This document shows positions 54,967-63,316 of a stretch of 64,000 nucleotides of DNA, one piece after another (positions within the stretch are counted from its first letter, which is position 1; every line of letters starts with the position of its first letter). The notes below the pieces were generated by a model. That model did not search any database and was not told where the DNA came from. It was given only the letters and a program-made list of their open reading frames with translations. Location of the stretch: the NCBI GenBank assembly GCA_903822005.1, contig CAIJNL010000025.1:84493-148492 (forward strand). Direction: 5' to 3'. The stretch comes from an uncultured Nitrospiraceae bacterium. GTDB taxonomy: Bacteria > Nitrospirota > Thermodesulfovibrionia > Thermodesulfovibrionales > Dissulfurispiraceae. Made by a program: the position numbers and the translations under genes.

Positions 54967-55517
54967 CAAAGTCATTAGCGCAGCTAAAGAATATTCCGAA
55001 CATGATTACCCTCACGAGGATCGTCCTTATCCCGGTATTTGTCACCGCGCTTGTATATCAGCATTACGACTGGGCGCTCGCGCTATTTGTGATTGCCAGC
55101 CTTACCGATATGCTCGACGGATTTATGGCAAGGCTGATCGACCAGAAGACAAAGCTTGGCGCGTTTCTGGACCCGCTTGCCGACAAAGTGCTTCTTCTGA
55201 CCTCCTTCATTCTCTTTTCGGTCTTTGGCTGGGTATCGACATGGCTTACCATCTGCGTGATAAGCCGCGATCTCATCGTAGTAATGGGATGGGTGCTGCT
55301 CTGTATAACATCAAACGATACCAGTGTCGCACCGACTATGGCCGGCAAAGTGGCCATTGCTTCGCAGCTGATACTCATTGCCTATGTCCTGCTGGCTATC
55401 AACCTGCCTGAGCTGCCTGACCATTCACCTGAATTTGCTGAATGGATTGTGGCTGCCCTTACCGTTTACTCCGGACTTCAGTACATCTATCGCGGCCTGG
55501 CCCGTAATGCCGAATAA
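54963..55517 (+). CDS. pgsA: CDP-diacylglycerol-glycerol-3-phosphate 3-phosphatidyltransferase
   Basis: The ATG at 54963 overlaps the TPR gene stop; a longer start is possible but unnecessary. This 184-residue membrane enzyme has the CDP-alcohol phosphatidyltransferase motif D-x3-DG-x2-AR-x8-G-x3-D-x3-D, seen from LTDMLDGFMAR to LGAFLDPLADKV, and four or more membrane helices. It makes phosphatidylglycerophosphate, the precursor of phosphatidylglycerol and cardiolipin. The next gene overlaps its last 11 bases. Confidence 0.92.
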   Translation: MTKSLAQLKNIPNMITLTRIVLIPVFVTALVYQHYDWALALFVIASLTDMLDGFMARLIDQKTKLGAFLDPLADKVLLLTSFILFSVFGWVSTWLTICVISRDLIVVMGWVLLCITSNDTSVAPTMAGKVAIASQLILIAYVLLAINLPELPDHSPEFAEWIVAALTVYSGLQYIYRGLARNAE

Positions 55518-56808
55518 CGGAGTCGGGATAGAAGAAGTCTCGCCCGGGAGCATTGCGGCCGCTGCCGGTCTGATGCAGGGCGACAGGCTTATTTCAATCA
55601 ACGGGCAGAAGGTCCGTGACACTATAGACCTGATGTTCCATTCCGGAGAACCTCAGCTTGACCTCAGGATTGCGCGTGAGAGCAGGCCGATGAATGTAAG
55701 CCTGAAAACCGGTACGGGGAATTCCGACCTCGGGATTGTCCTCAAGCTTTTCAACATGCGGAAATGCAGAAACAGATGCATCTTCTGTTTTGTTCACCAG
55801 CTTCCGGGCGGCATGAGGAAGAGTCTTTACCTGAAGGACGAAGACTACCGCATGTCTTTCCTTTACGGCAATTATATCACCCTTACAGGAATGTCCATGG
55901 AAGACAGGATGAGGATCGTCGAACAGCGGCTCAGCCCGCTGTATATCTCGGTACACTCTACGGACACCCATGTCAGGAACAGCATGCTCGGCAAGCCGGA
56001 TGCGCCCGATATACTCAAGGACCTGAAATTTTTCGCCGGCCACAGGATCAGGATGCATACCCAGATCGTATTGTGCCCCGGGTATAACGACGGCAAAGAA
56101 CTCGGCCGCACCATCAGCGACCTGTACAGGTTCTATCCCTACGTCCAGTCCATAGCCGTTGTGCCGGTGGGGCTGACGGCCCATCGCAAAAAAGTCCTGC
56201 AGCCGGTAGGATTTGACGATGCAAGGGCGGCCCTTGAGACTATACATCGCATGCAGACACGCATAATGAGGACGCATGGCGAGCACCTGGTTTTTGCGGC
56301 CGATGAACTCTATATAAAGGCCGGCATTGATATGCCGCGGCTTGAGGATTATGACGAACTTTTCCAGATAGAAAACGGAGTCGGACTTGTTCCGCAGTTT
56401 CTTGCGCAGGCGCGCAAATTGAAAATCAAGACCCACGAAAACATGAAAAAAATACGCATAGTCACCTTCAGCGGGACCTCCTTTTATCCATTTCTCGCAA
56501 AGTTCACCGAGAGGCTCAGGAAAAAAGGGTTCGACATCGAGGCGTTTGAGGTAGTCAATAATTTTTTCGGGAACAGCGTCACCGTGACCGGGCTGCTCAC
56601 CGGCAGGGACGTCTTGAAGGCATTGACTGGCGAGATACGCAAGGACGACGTATTGCTTGTCCCCGACATCGTAATGAAGGAAGGTGACGAGATATTTCTT
56701 GACAATGTATCCCGTCAGGATGTTGAAGCTATCCTGGGGGCCAAAACATTGATCATTGAATCGTCCGCCGCCGGACTTGTCGACGCTGTAATGAAGATAT
56801 CAGCCTGA
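55507..56808 (+). CDS. radical SAM / PDZ / DUF512 protein
   Basis: This 433-residue protein, started at the ATG at 55507 that overlaps the pgsA end, has an N-terminal PDZ-like domain (VSPGSIAAAAGLMQGDRLISINGQK in two parts), a central Fe-S motif CRNRCIFC that fits the radical SAM CX3CX2C pattern, and a C-terminal DUF512 domain. It is found widely in anaerobes and Cyanobacteria and its reaction is unknown. The position after pgsA and before aroE gives no clear clue. A redox or modification role is likely from the [4Fe-4S] cluster. Confidence 0.87.
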   Translation: MPNNGVGIEEVSPGSIAAAAGLMQGDRLISINGQKVRDTIDLMFHSGEPQLDLRIARESRPMNVSLKTGTGNSDLGIVLKLFNMRKCRNRCIFCFVHQLPGGMRKSLYLKDEDYRMSFLYGNYITLTGMSMEDRMRIVEQRLSPLYISVHSTDTHVRNSMLGKPDAPDILKDLKFFAGHRIRMHTQIVLCPGYNDGKELGRTISDLYRFYPYVQSIAVVPVGLTAHRKKVLQPVGFDDARAALETIHRMQTRIMRTHGEHLVFAADELYIKAGIDMPRLEDYDELFQIENGVGLVPQFLAQARKLKIKTHENMKKIRIVTFSGTSFYPFLAKFTERLRKKGFDIEAFEVVNNFFGNSVTVTGLLTGRDVLKALTGEIRKDDVLLVPDIVMKEGDEIFLDNVSRQDVEAILGAKTLIIESSAAGLVDAVMKISA

Positions 56809-56872
56809 TGAAAGAGCCTGTCTGTCCGGGATGGGCCGGCAGTTTTAGAGAATTTATGCAGGGGAGAAGCTA

Positions 56873-57721
56873 ATGAATATAGGCGGGAAAACAAAAATAG
56901 CCAGTCTTTTTGGCTATCCGGTTGAGCATACTCTTTCGCCCGCGATGCATAACGCGGCCTTTGCGCATCTCGGTCTTGACTACTGCTATGTGCCGTTTTC
57001 AGTTCGTCCGGAACATCTCAAGGATGCGGTCAGCGGCATACGCGCCATGTCTATGGCCGGGGTGAATGTGACCGTGCCGCATAAGGAGAGGATTATGGAA
57101 TTCCTCGACTCTGTCGACGAAGAGGCCTCTTTTATCGGGGCCGTAAATACAGTCAGGTTGAGCGGCGACAGGCTGGAGGGCTTTAATACTGATGGCCCGG
57201 GCTTCATGTGCGCCCTTGCGGAAGCGGGTATCTCAGTAGCAGGCAGGAACGTTCTGGTCATAGGGTGCGGAGGGGCTGCCCGCGCAATAGGATATTATCT
57301 CTGCAGGGAGGCCGGCAAGGTCGGCCTCTTTGACGTAGACGAAACAAGGGCCCGCGCCCTGACGAAACATCTTAACTCTGTCGGCAATAATGTACTGCAG
57401 GCCGGCCCCGATGATATCAAGGATGCCGGTTTCATCCAGGGCGCCGATGTTATCATCAATGCGACCCCTCTTGGCCTTAAACCCGCAGATCCGCTGCCGG
57501 TCGATCCCTCCCTTATTTCCCCGGAGCAGATCGTGTGCGATCTTATTTACAAAGACACTCCATTGCTAAGGGCAGCATCTGCCACGGGCTGCCGCACGCT
57601 CGACGGGCTTGGCATGCTTTTGTGGCAGGGGGTAATAGCGTTTGAGATATGGACCGGCATAAAGCCGCCGATAGAGGTGATGAAAAAAGCGCTGCTGGAA
57701 AAAATTACCCCGAAGGGCTGA
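56873..57721 (+). CDS. aroE: shikimate dehydrogenase (NADP)
   Basis: This 282-residue protein has the AroE pattern: FGYPVEHTLSPAMHNAAF (shikimate-binding Ser residues), NVTVPHKE with the catalytic Lys, AVNTVRL, the Rossmann motif GCGGAARAIGYYL, and C-terminal GLGMLLWQGVIAFEIWTG. It reduces 3-dehydroshikimate in aromatic amino acid synthesis. Its length and active-site residues are normal. It is separated by 64 bp from the DUF512 gene and convergent with a methyltransferase gene. Confidence 0.94.
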   Translation: MNIGGKTKIASLFGYPVEHTLSPAMHNAAFAHLGLDYCYVPFSVRPEHLKDAVSGIRAMSMAGVNVTVPHKERIMEFLDSVDEEASFIGAVNTVRLSGDRLEGFNTDGPGFMCALAEAGISVAGRNVLVIGCGGAARAIGYYLCREAGKVGLFDVDETRARALTKHLNSVGNNVLQAGPDDIKDAGFIQGADVIINATPLGLKPADPLPVDPSLISPEQIVCDLIYKDTPLLRAASATGCRTLDGLGMLLWQGVIAFEIWTGIKPPIEVMKKALLEKITPKG

Positions 57722-57738
57722 ACATTCCGGAGTCTGCT

Positions 57739-58482
57739 TTATAATTTCCGGATGAGATAAATTCCGTCACGTATCGTGAGGAACAACTTTTCCGTGCGCG
57801 CATCGGCCTTGACCATCTCATTAAACCCGGCCATCGCCCGGCTGTCGTCATCTTTGGGGTCCAGCACTTGCCCGTACCAGAGCGCATTGTCGGCCAGTAT
57901 GATCCCGCCCCTGCGCAATATCCTCAGGGACTCTTCATAATATGCCGCATAGCTCTTCTTGTCGGCGTCTATGAAAACCAGATTGGTCTTTTTGTCCGGA
58001 AGCAGTTTCATTATCTCCAGGGCATCGCCTATACAGAGACGTATCTTGGAGCCATGGGGGCTGCGGTTGATAAAATTCTTTGCTATGTCCGCATGGGCAG
58101 GATTATGTTCTATGGTTATTATCTCGCCGTCATCTGGCGCGACCTCTGCCATCGCAAGCGCTGAATAACCGGTGAAGGTGCCAATGTCCACTATCTTCTG
58201 CGCCCCGGTCAATCTTACCAGCAACTGCAGAAACTGGGCCTCGATGCGCCCTGACAGCATACTCGGAAAGGGCATCCGGCCCATGGTAAAACGCGCCACC
58301 TCTTCCAGCAGGGACGAAAGAGGGGTTGTATGGTCAGCCGCGTAATGTTCGGCCTCTTTAGCGACTACGTCCATAAAGCAGAATATACCTTTTGAGGGGT
58401 CTGCAGGACCGCTCTTCTGTTCAGGTTTTACCCTGTTCATATCGGCACCATTGACATGCTGGTTTCCGAAAAGTTCCGGCAT
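57739..58482 (-). CDS. O-methyltransferase (CCoAOMT/COMT-like family 3)
   Basis: This 247-residue SAM-dependent methyltransferase has motif I IVDIGTFTGYSALAMAE, ITIEHNPAHADIAK and the metal-binding FIDADKKSYAAYYE, with ADNALW further on. This matches the cation-dependent O-methyltransferase family 3. Substrates in bacteria include catechols and other vicinal diols. The N-terminus before residue 37 is not conserved, so translation could start at MDVVAKE instead; GAAAGG before the first ATG supports the longer form. It is convergent with aroE. Confidence 0.88.
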   Translation of the reverse strand: MPELFGNQHVNGADMNRVKPEQKSGPADPSKGIFCFMDVVAKEAEHYAADHTTPLSSLLEEVARFTMGRMPFPSMLSGRIEAQFLQLLVRLTGAQKIVDIGTFTGYSALAMAEVAPDDGEIITIEHNPAHADIAKNFINRSPHGSKIRLCIGDALEIMKLLPDKKTNLVFIDADKKSYAAYYEESLRILRRGGIILADNALWYGQVLDPKDDDSRAMAGFNEMVKADARTEKLFLTIRDGIYLIRKL

Positions 58483-58631
58483 GTACCTTTCATCGGCAGT
58501 AGAAACATTTACATTATACCAAACATTGCAGCCGGGCTGGCAAGACTGATATTTTTATCTTAAGGGACGGCATGCGCACAGCCCGACGCCACATGGTAAA
58601 ATACAAGTAATATCAATGGGGGTATGCATAT

Positions 58632-60722
58632 ATGAGGAAAAAGATTGGCGAGGTCCTTATGGAGATCGGGCTTATCAAGCAGGAGCAGATTGAGCAGGCG
58701 CTTATGCTCCAGAAGGGCGGAAACAAAAGACTCGGCAAGGTGCTTATCGAACTCGGTTATATAGAAGAGATGCAGATGGCTGAGGCCCTGTCAAAACAGT
58801 TTTCTTTACCCCTGGTCGACTGCAGCAAATACACTATTTCAAAAGAGCTCATAGCCCTTGTGCCAAAGGATGTTGCTGAAAAGAAGATCATCTTTCCAAT
58901 AGAGATCAGGGACAAAAGACTGACTGTTGTGATGGCCGATCCCCTGGACTGGCCGAGCATAGATGAGCTTTCCTTCCGTACCGGCATGAAAATATCGGTG
59001 GCTGTTGCGCCTGAGACCTCGATTATAGAAGCAATAGAGAGGCATTACGTTGAAGACAAGTCGGATTCATGGGACCTGCTGAAGGACCTTCCCAATTACG
59101 AAGATGCCGAATTCGTCAAAAAGTCTCCTGAAGAAGATGAGAATAATCAGAATATCCAGTCTCTTTTTAATCTGAGCGAGGCCCCGCCCATAGTCAAGCT
59201 TGTGACTATGGTGCTGGTGGATGCGGTCAAGTCAAGGGCCAGCGATATACATATTGAGCCACATGAGAAGCATGTGCAGGTCAGGTACCGCGTTGACGGC
59301 AACCTGAGAAATGTCCTGAAATATCCCAAACATATACAGGAATCTGTCATCTCAAGGATAAAGATCATTGCCAACCTCGATATAACCAACCGCAGGTCTC
59401 CACAGGACGGCAGAAGCACGCTGAGATTTGAAAAAAGGAACATTGATCTCAGGATATCGTCCCTGCCGTCTGTGTACGGAGAAAATATAGTCATCAGGCT
59501 GCTTGATCAGTCCACCGGCCTGGTCTCCCTCGGAAAGCTCGGCATACCCGAAAAAATATTGACCCCCCTGCTGAAACTGGCCAGCCAGCCGCAGGGCATG
59601 ATACTCGTTACCGGCCCGACCGGCAGCGGAAAGTCGACTACGCTTTATGCGATCCTGCAGCAGCTAATGACAGAGACAGAAAGTATATTCACTATTGAGG
59701 ACCCGGTGGAATACAAGCTGCAGGGTCTCACGCAGGTGGGCGTCAACGAAGCAGTCGGACTCACCTTCTCCGGGGCGCTCAGGTCTATCCTCCGGCAGGA
59801 CCCTGATATCATTATGGTCGGCGAGATCAGGGACCGTGAAACGGCCGATATAGCTGTAAGATCAGCGCTGACTGGCCATCTTGTGCTCAGCACAATACAT
59901 ACCAACGATACTATTTCTACAATAACAAGGCTCCTCGACATAGGGCTCGACGCGTACCTTGTGTCGTCAGCAGTTACCGGCATTCTTGCGCAGAGGCTTG
60001 TGCGCAGGATATGCTCTGAATGCAAGATCGAATCCGACCGTCCGCTTGAGATACCAAGCTGCAATCTGCCGCTTCTGAGCAAAACCTTTAAAGGAAGCGG
60101 CTGCAGTTTCTGCCAGTATACCGGATATCGCGGGCAGGTCGGTATTTATGAATTTGTGTTAATGGATACACGGCTGAAAAGGCTGATACCAAGACTTGTG
60201 CCTGAGGAGGAACTCTGGGATGCCGCGCACGCGGCAGGCACTGTTACGCTTTTTGAAGATGCCTGGGCAAAGGTTAGGGATGGAATAACCACGGTGGAAG
60301 AGGTGCTGGCAAAGATACCTTACCGCGACACCGAAGCCCTTACGGCAAAATGTCCGGAAGAGCAGCCGGCAAAAGTTCTGGTCTTTAATATGACAGAAAA
60401 ACTTAACGCGCTTGTCAGCAGGGCCCTCGAACCGGCAGGATACAGCATTTCCCTGTCTTCAGATAAAGAACTCGTTGCAGCAGCCACACGCGAAAGCCCG
60501 GACCTTGTGCTTGTAGGCGAATATAAAGAGGCGATGGAACAGATAAAGCTGCTGCGATCCAACGTTCGCTATGCATATACGCCGGTATTTCTTTTTACTG
60601 ACAAGAACCAGTCGGGCAATAGGGAAGAAGACCGCAAGCTCGGCATCAGGGAGTATTTCTCTGAATCGCTCGATGCTGCGCGGCTGCTCTCGATAGTAAA
60701 CAGGGAGCTAAGGGAAAACTGA
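58632..60722 (+). CDS. type IV pilus/type II secretion ATPase (PilB/GspE) with C-terminal pseudo-receiver domain
   Basis: This 696-residue protein has an N-terminal MshEN domain (about 1-140; RLGKVLIELGYIEEMQMAEAL fits the cyclic-di-GMP-binding pattern in two parts), a GspE/PilB ATPase core with Walker A GPTGSGKS (328-335), Asp and His boxes, Walker B DPDIIMVGEIRD, and a four-Cys zinc site (CSEC ... CSFC). Residues 581-696 form an extra domain resembling a response-regulator receiver. It lacks the phosphoacceptor Asp (LVLVGEY) and the usual Lys near SES, so it is probably a pseudo-receiver. The last 46 codons are repeated twice downstream. It powers pilus assembly or secretion; no pilin or pilC gene is in the window. 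Confidence 0.9.
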   Translation: MRKKIGEVLMEIGLIKQEQIEQALMLQKGGNKRLGKVLIELGYIEEMQMAEALSKQFSLPLVDCSKYTISKELIALVPKDVAEKKIIFPIEIRDKRLTVVMADPLDWPSIDELSFRTGMKISVAVAPETSIIEAIERHYVEDKSDSWDLLKDLPNYEDAEFVKKSPEEDENNQNIQSLFNLSEAPPIVKLVTMVLVDAVKSRASDIHIEPHEKHVQVRYRVDGNLRNVLKYPKHIQESVISRIKIIANLDITNRRSPQDGRSTLRFEKRNIDLRISSLPSVYGENIVIRLLDQSTGLVSLGKLGIPEKILTPLLKLASQPQGMILVTGPTGSGKSTTLYAILQQLMTETESIFTIEDPVEYKLQGLTQVGVNEAVGLTFSGALRSILRQDPDIIMVGEIRDRETADIAVRSALTGHLVLSTIHTNDTISTITRLLDIGLDAYLVSSAVTGILAQRLVRRICSECKIESDRPLEIPSCNLPLLSKTFKGSGCSFCQYTGYRGQVGIYEFVLMDTRLKRLIPRLVPEEELWDAAHAAGTVTLFEDAWAKVRDGITTVEEVLAKIPYRDTEALTAKCPEEQPAKVLVFNMTEKLNALVSRALEPAGYSISLSSDKELVAAATRESPDLVLVGEYKEAMEQIKLLRSNVRYAYTPVFLFTDKNQSGNREEDRKLGIREYFSESLDAARLLSIVNRELREN
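60582..60722 (+). repeat. 3'-end repeat, copy 1 (in the ATPase gene)
   Basis: This is the last 141 bp of the PilB/GspE-type gene, encoding residues 651-696 and the stop. It is repeated without gaps at 61744-61884 (5 differences) and 63429-63569 (11 differences). Weaker similarity extends about 10 codons upstream. It appears to be the parental or currently functional gene end. Confidence 0.95.
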
Positions 60723-60807
60723 GCGCGCAGAACGCGAATTTTTGCTATCACATAGACCTGATGTGCCAAGTCTACCCTATTTTCATATGGCAAAATTAAA
60801 TTTTATA

Positions 60808-61191
60808 TTATTTAAGACGTAACGCGATTCTGATCTCTTTGCGCACCATGGAGCAGAGCTTAACTGCTGCCGATGCAAGCTCCTTATCTGCTGACTCTCC
60901 CGGATACCGGAAATCAATGGCGTAACTGTTTAGGCTGATTAGCGAGGATCGTAGTGTCTCGAAAAGTGGAAAGTCGATAACCAACAGATCCAGCAGAGAG
61001 CAGAGGTTATGGGTTTTCCCGAACTGAATATTTTTTTCTTGAAGAGTTGCCTTCAGATATTTTTCAGTGCATTGCTGAGAATGGAAACATGCAGCGTCGT
61101 AATTGGGATTTCGTCGGGCACGCAGCTCACGAACGGCAGTTGTATGGTCGGCATCCGCCTTTTTAATCCATTCTTTAGTAAGGGTTTTCAT
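60808..61191 (-). CDS. HEPN-domain toxin-like protein (HepT-like, PF05168 type)
   Basis: This 127-residue protein has the HEPN pattern: WIKKADADHTTAVREL, FHSQQCTEKYLKA, KTHNL and FRYPGESADKE. Such HEPN proteins pair with MNT nucleotidyltransferases; in characterised HepT/MntA systems HEPN is an RNase toxin neutralised by AMPylation. The canonical R-x4-6-H motif is not evident here, so activity is uncertain. Its start overlaps the MNT gene by 17 bases. It is paralogous to the gene at 62291, which is on the opposite strand. Confidence 0.85.
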   Translation of the reverse strand: MKTLTKEWIKKADADHTTAVRELRARRNPNYDAACFHSQQCTEKYLKATLQEKNIQFGKTHNLCSLLDLLVIDFPLFETLRSSLISLNSYAIDFRYPGESADKELASAAVKLCSMVRKEIRIALRLK

Positions 61192-61501
61192 AAAGTACTT
61201 TCCCCTTGTCTATGACCTCCCTGATAAAGAAATCGTTAAGTGCAAGACGGTTTCTTATCTGTGCAGGAGATCTCACAATCAGATCCACTGGTATGGATGG
61301 CTTTATCTCATGCAGAATCTCTGCAGCTTTGAACGCAGGTCTGCCTTTAAATGGCATTACCACCATTACATCAACGTCTGAATCTGCTTCAGGTTTGCCA
61401 TATGCATACGAACCAAAAAGAATGATCTGTTTGGGTCTGTAGGCAACAGCAATCTTTCTTATGAGGGCATCAAGTTCTTTCAGGGTTGCTTTTCGTGTCA
61501 T
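61175..61501 (-). CDS. MNT-type nucleotidyltransferase antitoxin (MntA-like)
   Basis: This 108-residue minimal nucleotidyltransferase has the GS-x10-DxD motif (ILFGSYAYGKPEADSDVD), which binds Mg-NTP. In HepT/MntA pairs it AMPylates the HEPN partner and blocks its RNase activity. It is the first gene of the pair on the minus strand. TATAAT lies upstream at about 61539 on this strand. It sits between copies 1 and 2 of the 3'-end repeat. The family assignment is firm, the enzymatic role is inferred. Confidence 0.88.
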   Translation of the reverse strand: MTRKATLKELDALIRKIAVAYRPKQIILFGSYAYGKPEADSDVDVMVVMPFKGRPAFKAAEILHEIKPSIPVDLIVRSPAQIRNRLALNDFFIREVIDKGKVLYENPY

Positions 61502-61968
61502 CTTTGGTTTCTCATAATATGTTGACTTGTTTAAATTATATCAGATCCAGAAGTTGCATGGCGAATTGCCAGTCCGTAATAAGAATATACGGTTGAACGG
61601 GACGGAAAGTCTGATGACCTCCTTGGCCTGATTTTGGGGGAGGCATATTGGCATCCCCCAATCCCCCTGCCGTATTAATTCCAGCATTTATCATATATAA
61701 TAAACAATAAGTTACGAGTTCAAAGACGCGTTATAAATACACACCGGTATTTATCTTTACTGACAAGAACCAGTCGGGCAACAGGGAAGAGGACCGCAAA
61801 CTCGGCATCAGGGAGTATTTCTCTGAATCGCTCGATGCTGCGCGGCTGCTCTCGATAGTAAACAGGGAGCTAAGGGAAAACTGAGGAAATATTGGCCGGG
61901 CATGTTGATTTTGCTATGATTGAACCCAGAGGCTTTTATTTAGTCTTATTTTGTGATAGCCTAATTAC
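61502..61968. other. inter-module region holding repeat copy 2
   Basis: The left part holds the promoter region of the minus-strand MNT-HEPN pair. The centre is the 258-bp repeat copy 2 (61627-61884) and the right part leads into the plus-strand MNT gene. No intact gene is present. Confidence 0.7.
61627..61884 (+). repeat. 258-bp direct repeat, copy 2 (ATPase 3' end plus upstream hairpin)
   Basis: The first 117 bp (61627-61743) are shared only with copy 3 and contain the hairpin TTGGGGGA/TCCCCCAA (61634-61641, 61654-61661). The last 141 bp (61744-61884) match the end of the ATPase gene with 5 differences: three synonymous, plus one Leu-to-Ile codon. The frame is intact to the stop, but a TAA just upstream and the lack of a start mean it is not expressed as a protein. 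Confidence 0.95.
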
Positions 61969-62307
61969 ATGAGAAGAAAATCTGCTCGGGAAATAACGTT
62001 GCTGTTGGACGAAGTAGTCGACAAGCTTGTCTCCCGGCTCGACGTTACTAAAATCATCCTGTTTGGTTCCTGTGCAACCGATTCATATTCTAAAGACAGC
62101 GATCTGGATCTGTTCGTAATTGCGAATATGAGAGAAAAAGGAATCGGAAGATATGCCTTGGTCAGCGAGATACTTGAGCCGAGAAAAATGCCGATGGACA
62201 TCATTGTCAAGACGCCGGCCGAGGTGAAGAGGCGCGAAAAATATTTTGACCCTTTCATGAGTAATATTCAGATTAAAGGGAAAGTCCTCTATGAAAAAAA
62301 GGGATGA
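61969..62307 (+). CDS. MNT-type nucleotidyltransferase antitoxin (MntA-like), second module
   Basis: This 112-residue minimal nucleotidyltransferase has GS-x10-DxD (ILFGSCATDSYSKDSDLD) and the C-terminal pattern MPMDIIVKTPAEVKRRE seen in the first copy as VDLIVRSPAQIRNR. It is the first gene of a pair and overlaps the HEPN gene by 17 bases, the same overlap as in the first module. It is therefore a diverged paralogue of 61175-61501 placed in the opposite orientation. The ribosome-binding site is weak. Confidence 0.88.
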   Translation: MRRKSAREITLLLDEVVDKLVSRLDVTKIILFGSCATDSYSKDSDLDLFVIANMREKGIGRYALVSEILEPRKMPMDIIVKTPAEVKRREKYFDPFMSNIQIKGKVLYEKKG

Positions 62308-62677
62308 TGTTCTCGAATGGATACAAAAAGCAGAGCAGGATTATCATACCTCGGTCACAATGGCGCGAATAAGGAAAGTTTCTGTGCCGGATATTGTAGG
62401 GTTCCATTGTCAGCAGTGCATTGAAAAATATATCAAGGCATTCCTTGTTATGCAGCGTCGAGATTTCCCTAAAACCCACGACCTTATGGAACTCCTTGAA
62501 GTAGTTGTTCAGGAAGATTCTCTGCTTGAGGCTGTAAGACCAGACCTGAGGTTATTAAACCCGTTTTCCGTTCAGTTCCGTTACCCCGGCGAGTCCGCAA
62601 CAGATGACGATGTAGCGTTGGCGCTTAAAGTCATGAAGCGGCTTAGAAAGCTTTTCAGGGGAAAAGTATTGCTCTGA
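62291..62677 (+). CDS. HEPN-domain toxin-like protein (HepT-like), second module
   Basis: This 128-residue protein has the HEPN pattern EWIQKAEQDYHTSVTMARI, FHCQQCIEKYIKAFL, KTHDLMELLEV and FRYPGESATDDD. It aligns along its length with the HEPN protein at 60808. An R-x5-H string (RDFPKTH) is present here, while the first copy has no Arg at that place; whether this is the active motif is unclear. It should be the toxic partner of the MNT protein encoded just upstream. Confidence 0.85.
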   Translation: MKKRDDVLEWIQKAEQDYHTSVTMARIRKVSVPDIVGFHCQQCIEKYIKAFLVMQRRDFPKTHDLMELLEVVVQEDSLLEAVRPDLRLLNPFSVQFRYPGESATDDDVALALKVMKRLRKLFRGKVLL

Positions 62678-62806
62678 CTTTTGATATGCTGCGTTGTCGT
62701 TCGTATAGCAAAATTGAAAACCGATATTCAAAGATTTGACTCCAATTCGTTCCATATCGGGGTGAGTTGTGATAAAATATATTAAGGAATGGGAGGAGGT
62801 TATGAT

Positions 62807-63025
62807 ATGGGAAGTGCAATACTGAAAAAAAGGCTGATTGAAGATATTGGAACACTTTCCGAAAAAACTGTCAGGGAAGTGGCGGATTTTGTGGGGTACC
62901 TCAAACTGCGTGAGGACAGATGGTTTATTGATTATGCCGACAAGAGAGCTGCTGAGGCGAAGGAGCAAAAAAAAGCCGGCAAAAAATTTATCCGGCTTGA
63001 AGATTTGCAGAAAGAGCATCAATAG
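62807..63025 (+). CDS. DUF2281-like antitoxin
   Basis: The ATG at 62807 follows GGAGGAGG; an ATG at 62789 would include that site in the coding sequence. The 72-residue protein has a helical N-terminus (AILKKRLIEDIGTLSEKTVREVADFVGYL) resembling DUF2281, and a charged C-terminus rich in Lys, Arg and Glu. DUF2281 proteins are usually antitoxin-like partners of RelE/ParE or PIN toxins. The RelE-type gene starts 6 bp after its stop. It would bind the toxin, and possibly its own promoter. Confidence 0.75.
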   Translation: MGSAILKKRLIEDIGTLSEKTVREVADFVGYLKLREDRWFIDYADKRAAEAKEQKKAGKKFIRLEDLQKEHQ

Positions 63026-63031
63026 TGCGAG

Positions 63032-63316
63032 ATGCCAGCGTATAAGCTCGAACTCTCACCTGCTGCTCACAGAGACTTCAAATCTCTCCCGGCTACCATC
63101 CAACAGCAAATTGTCAAAGATCATTTGCCCGTTATTGCCCGCGATCCTGTTTCAGCCGGAAGGCCACTTACCGGCAGTCTGTACGGCCAGAGATCATATC
63201 ATTTCGGCAGAAGACCTGAATACCGCATTATTTATGTCGTTCAGGGAGGTTTAATTACCGTCGTGCTGATCGGTACCCGCGAGGGTATCTATAGGAAAGC
63301 CAAAAAACGGACCTGA
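63032..63316 (+). CDS. RelE/ParE-superfamily toxin
   Basis: This 94-residue protein has the RelE/ParE pattern: YKLELSPAAHRDFKSLPATIQQQI, then RPLTGSLYGQRSYHFGRRPEYRIIYVV and a C-terminal GTREGIYRKAKKR. The Arg and Tyr residues near RRPEYRIIY fit the mRNA-interferase type, but ribosome-dependent cleavage is not proven. It starts 6 bp after the DUF2281-like gene and ends just 4 bp after the start of repeat copy 3. The module and the MNT-HEPN pair lie in one repeat-bounded unit. Confidence 0.88.
   Translation: MPAYKLELSPAAHRDFKSLPATIQQQIVKDHLPVIARDPVSAGRPLTGSLYGQRSYHFGRRPEYRIIYVVQGGLITVVLIGTREGIYRKAKKRT

Noticed and set aside
60808..63316. Toxin-antitoxin island as a prophage or integron remnant
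   Set aside because: No phage genes, integron integrase or attC-like sites are seen; the bounding repeats are copies of a protein-coding gene end instead.
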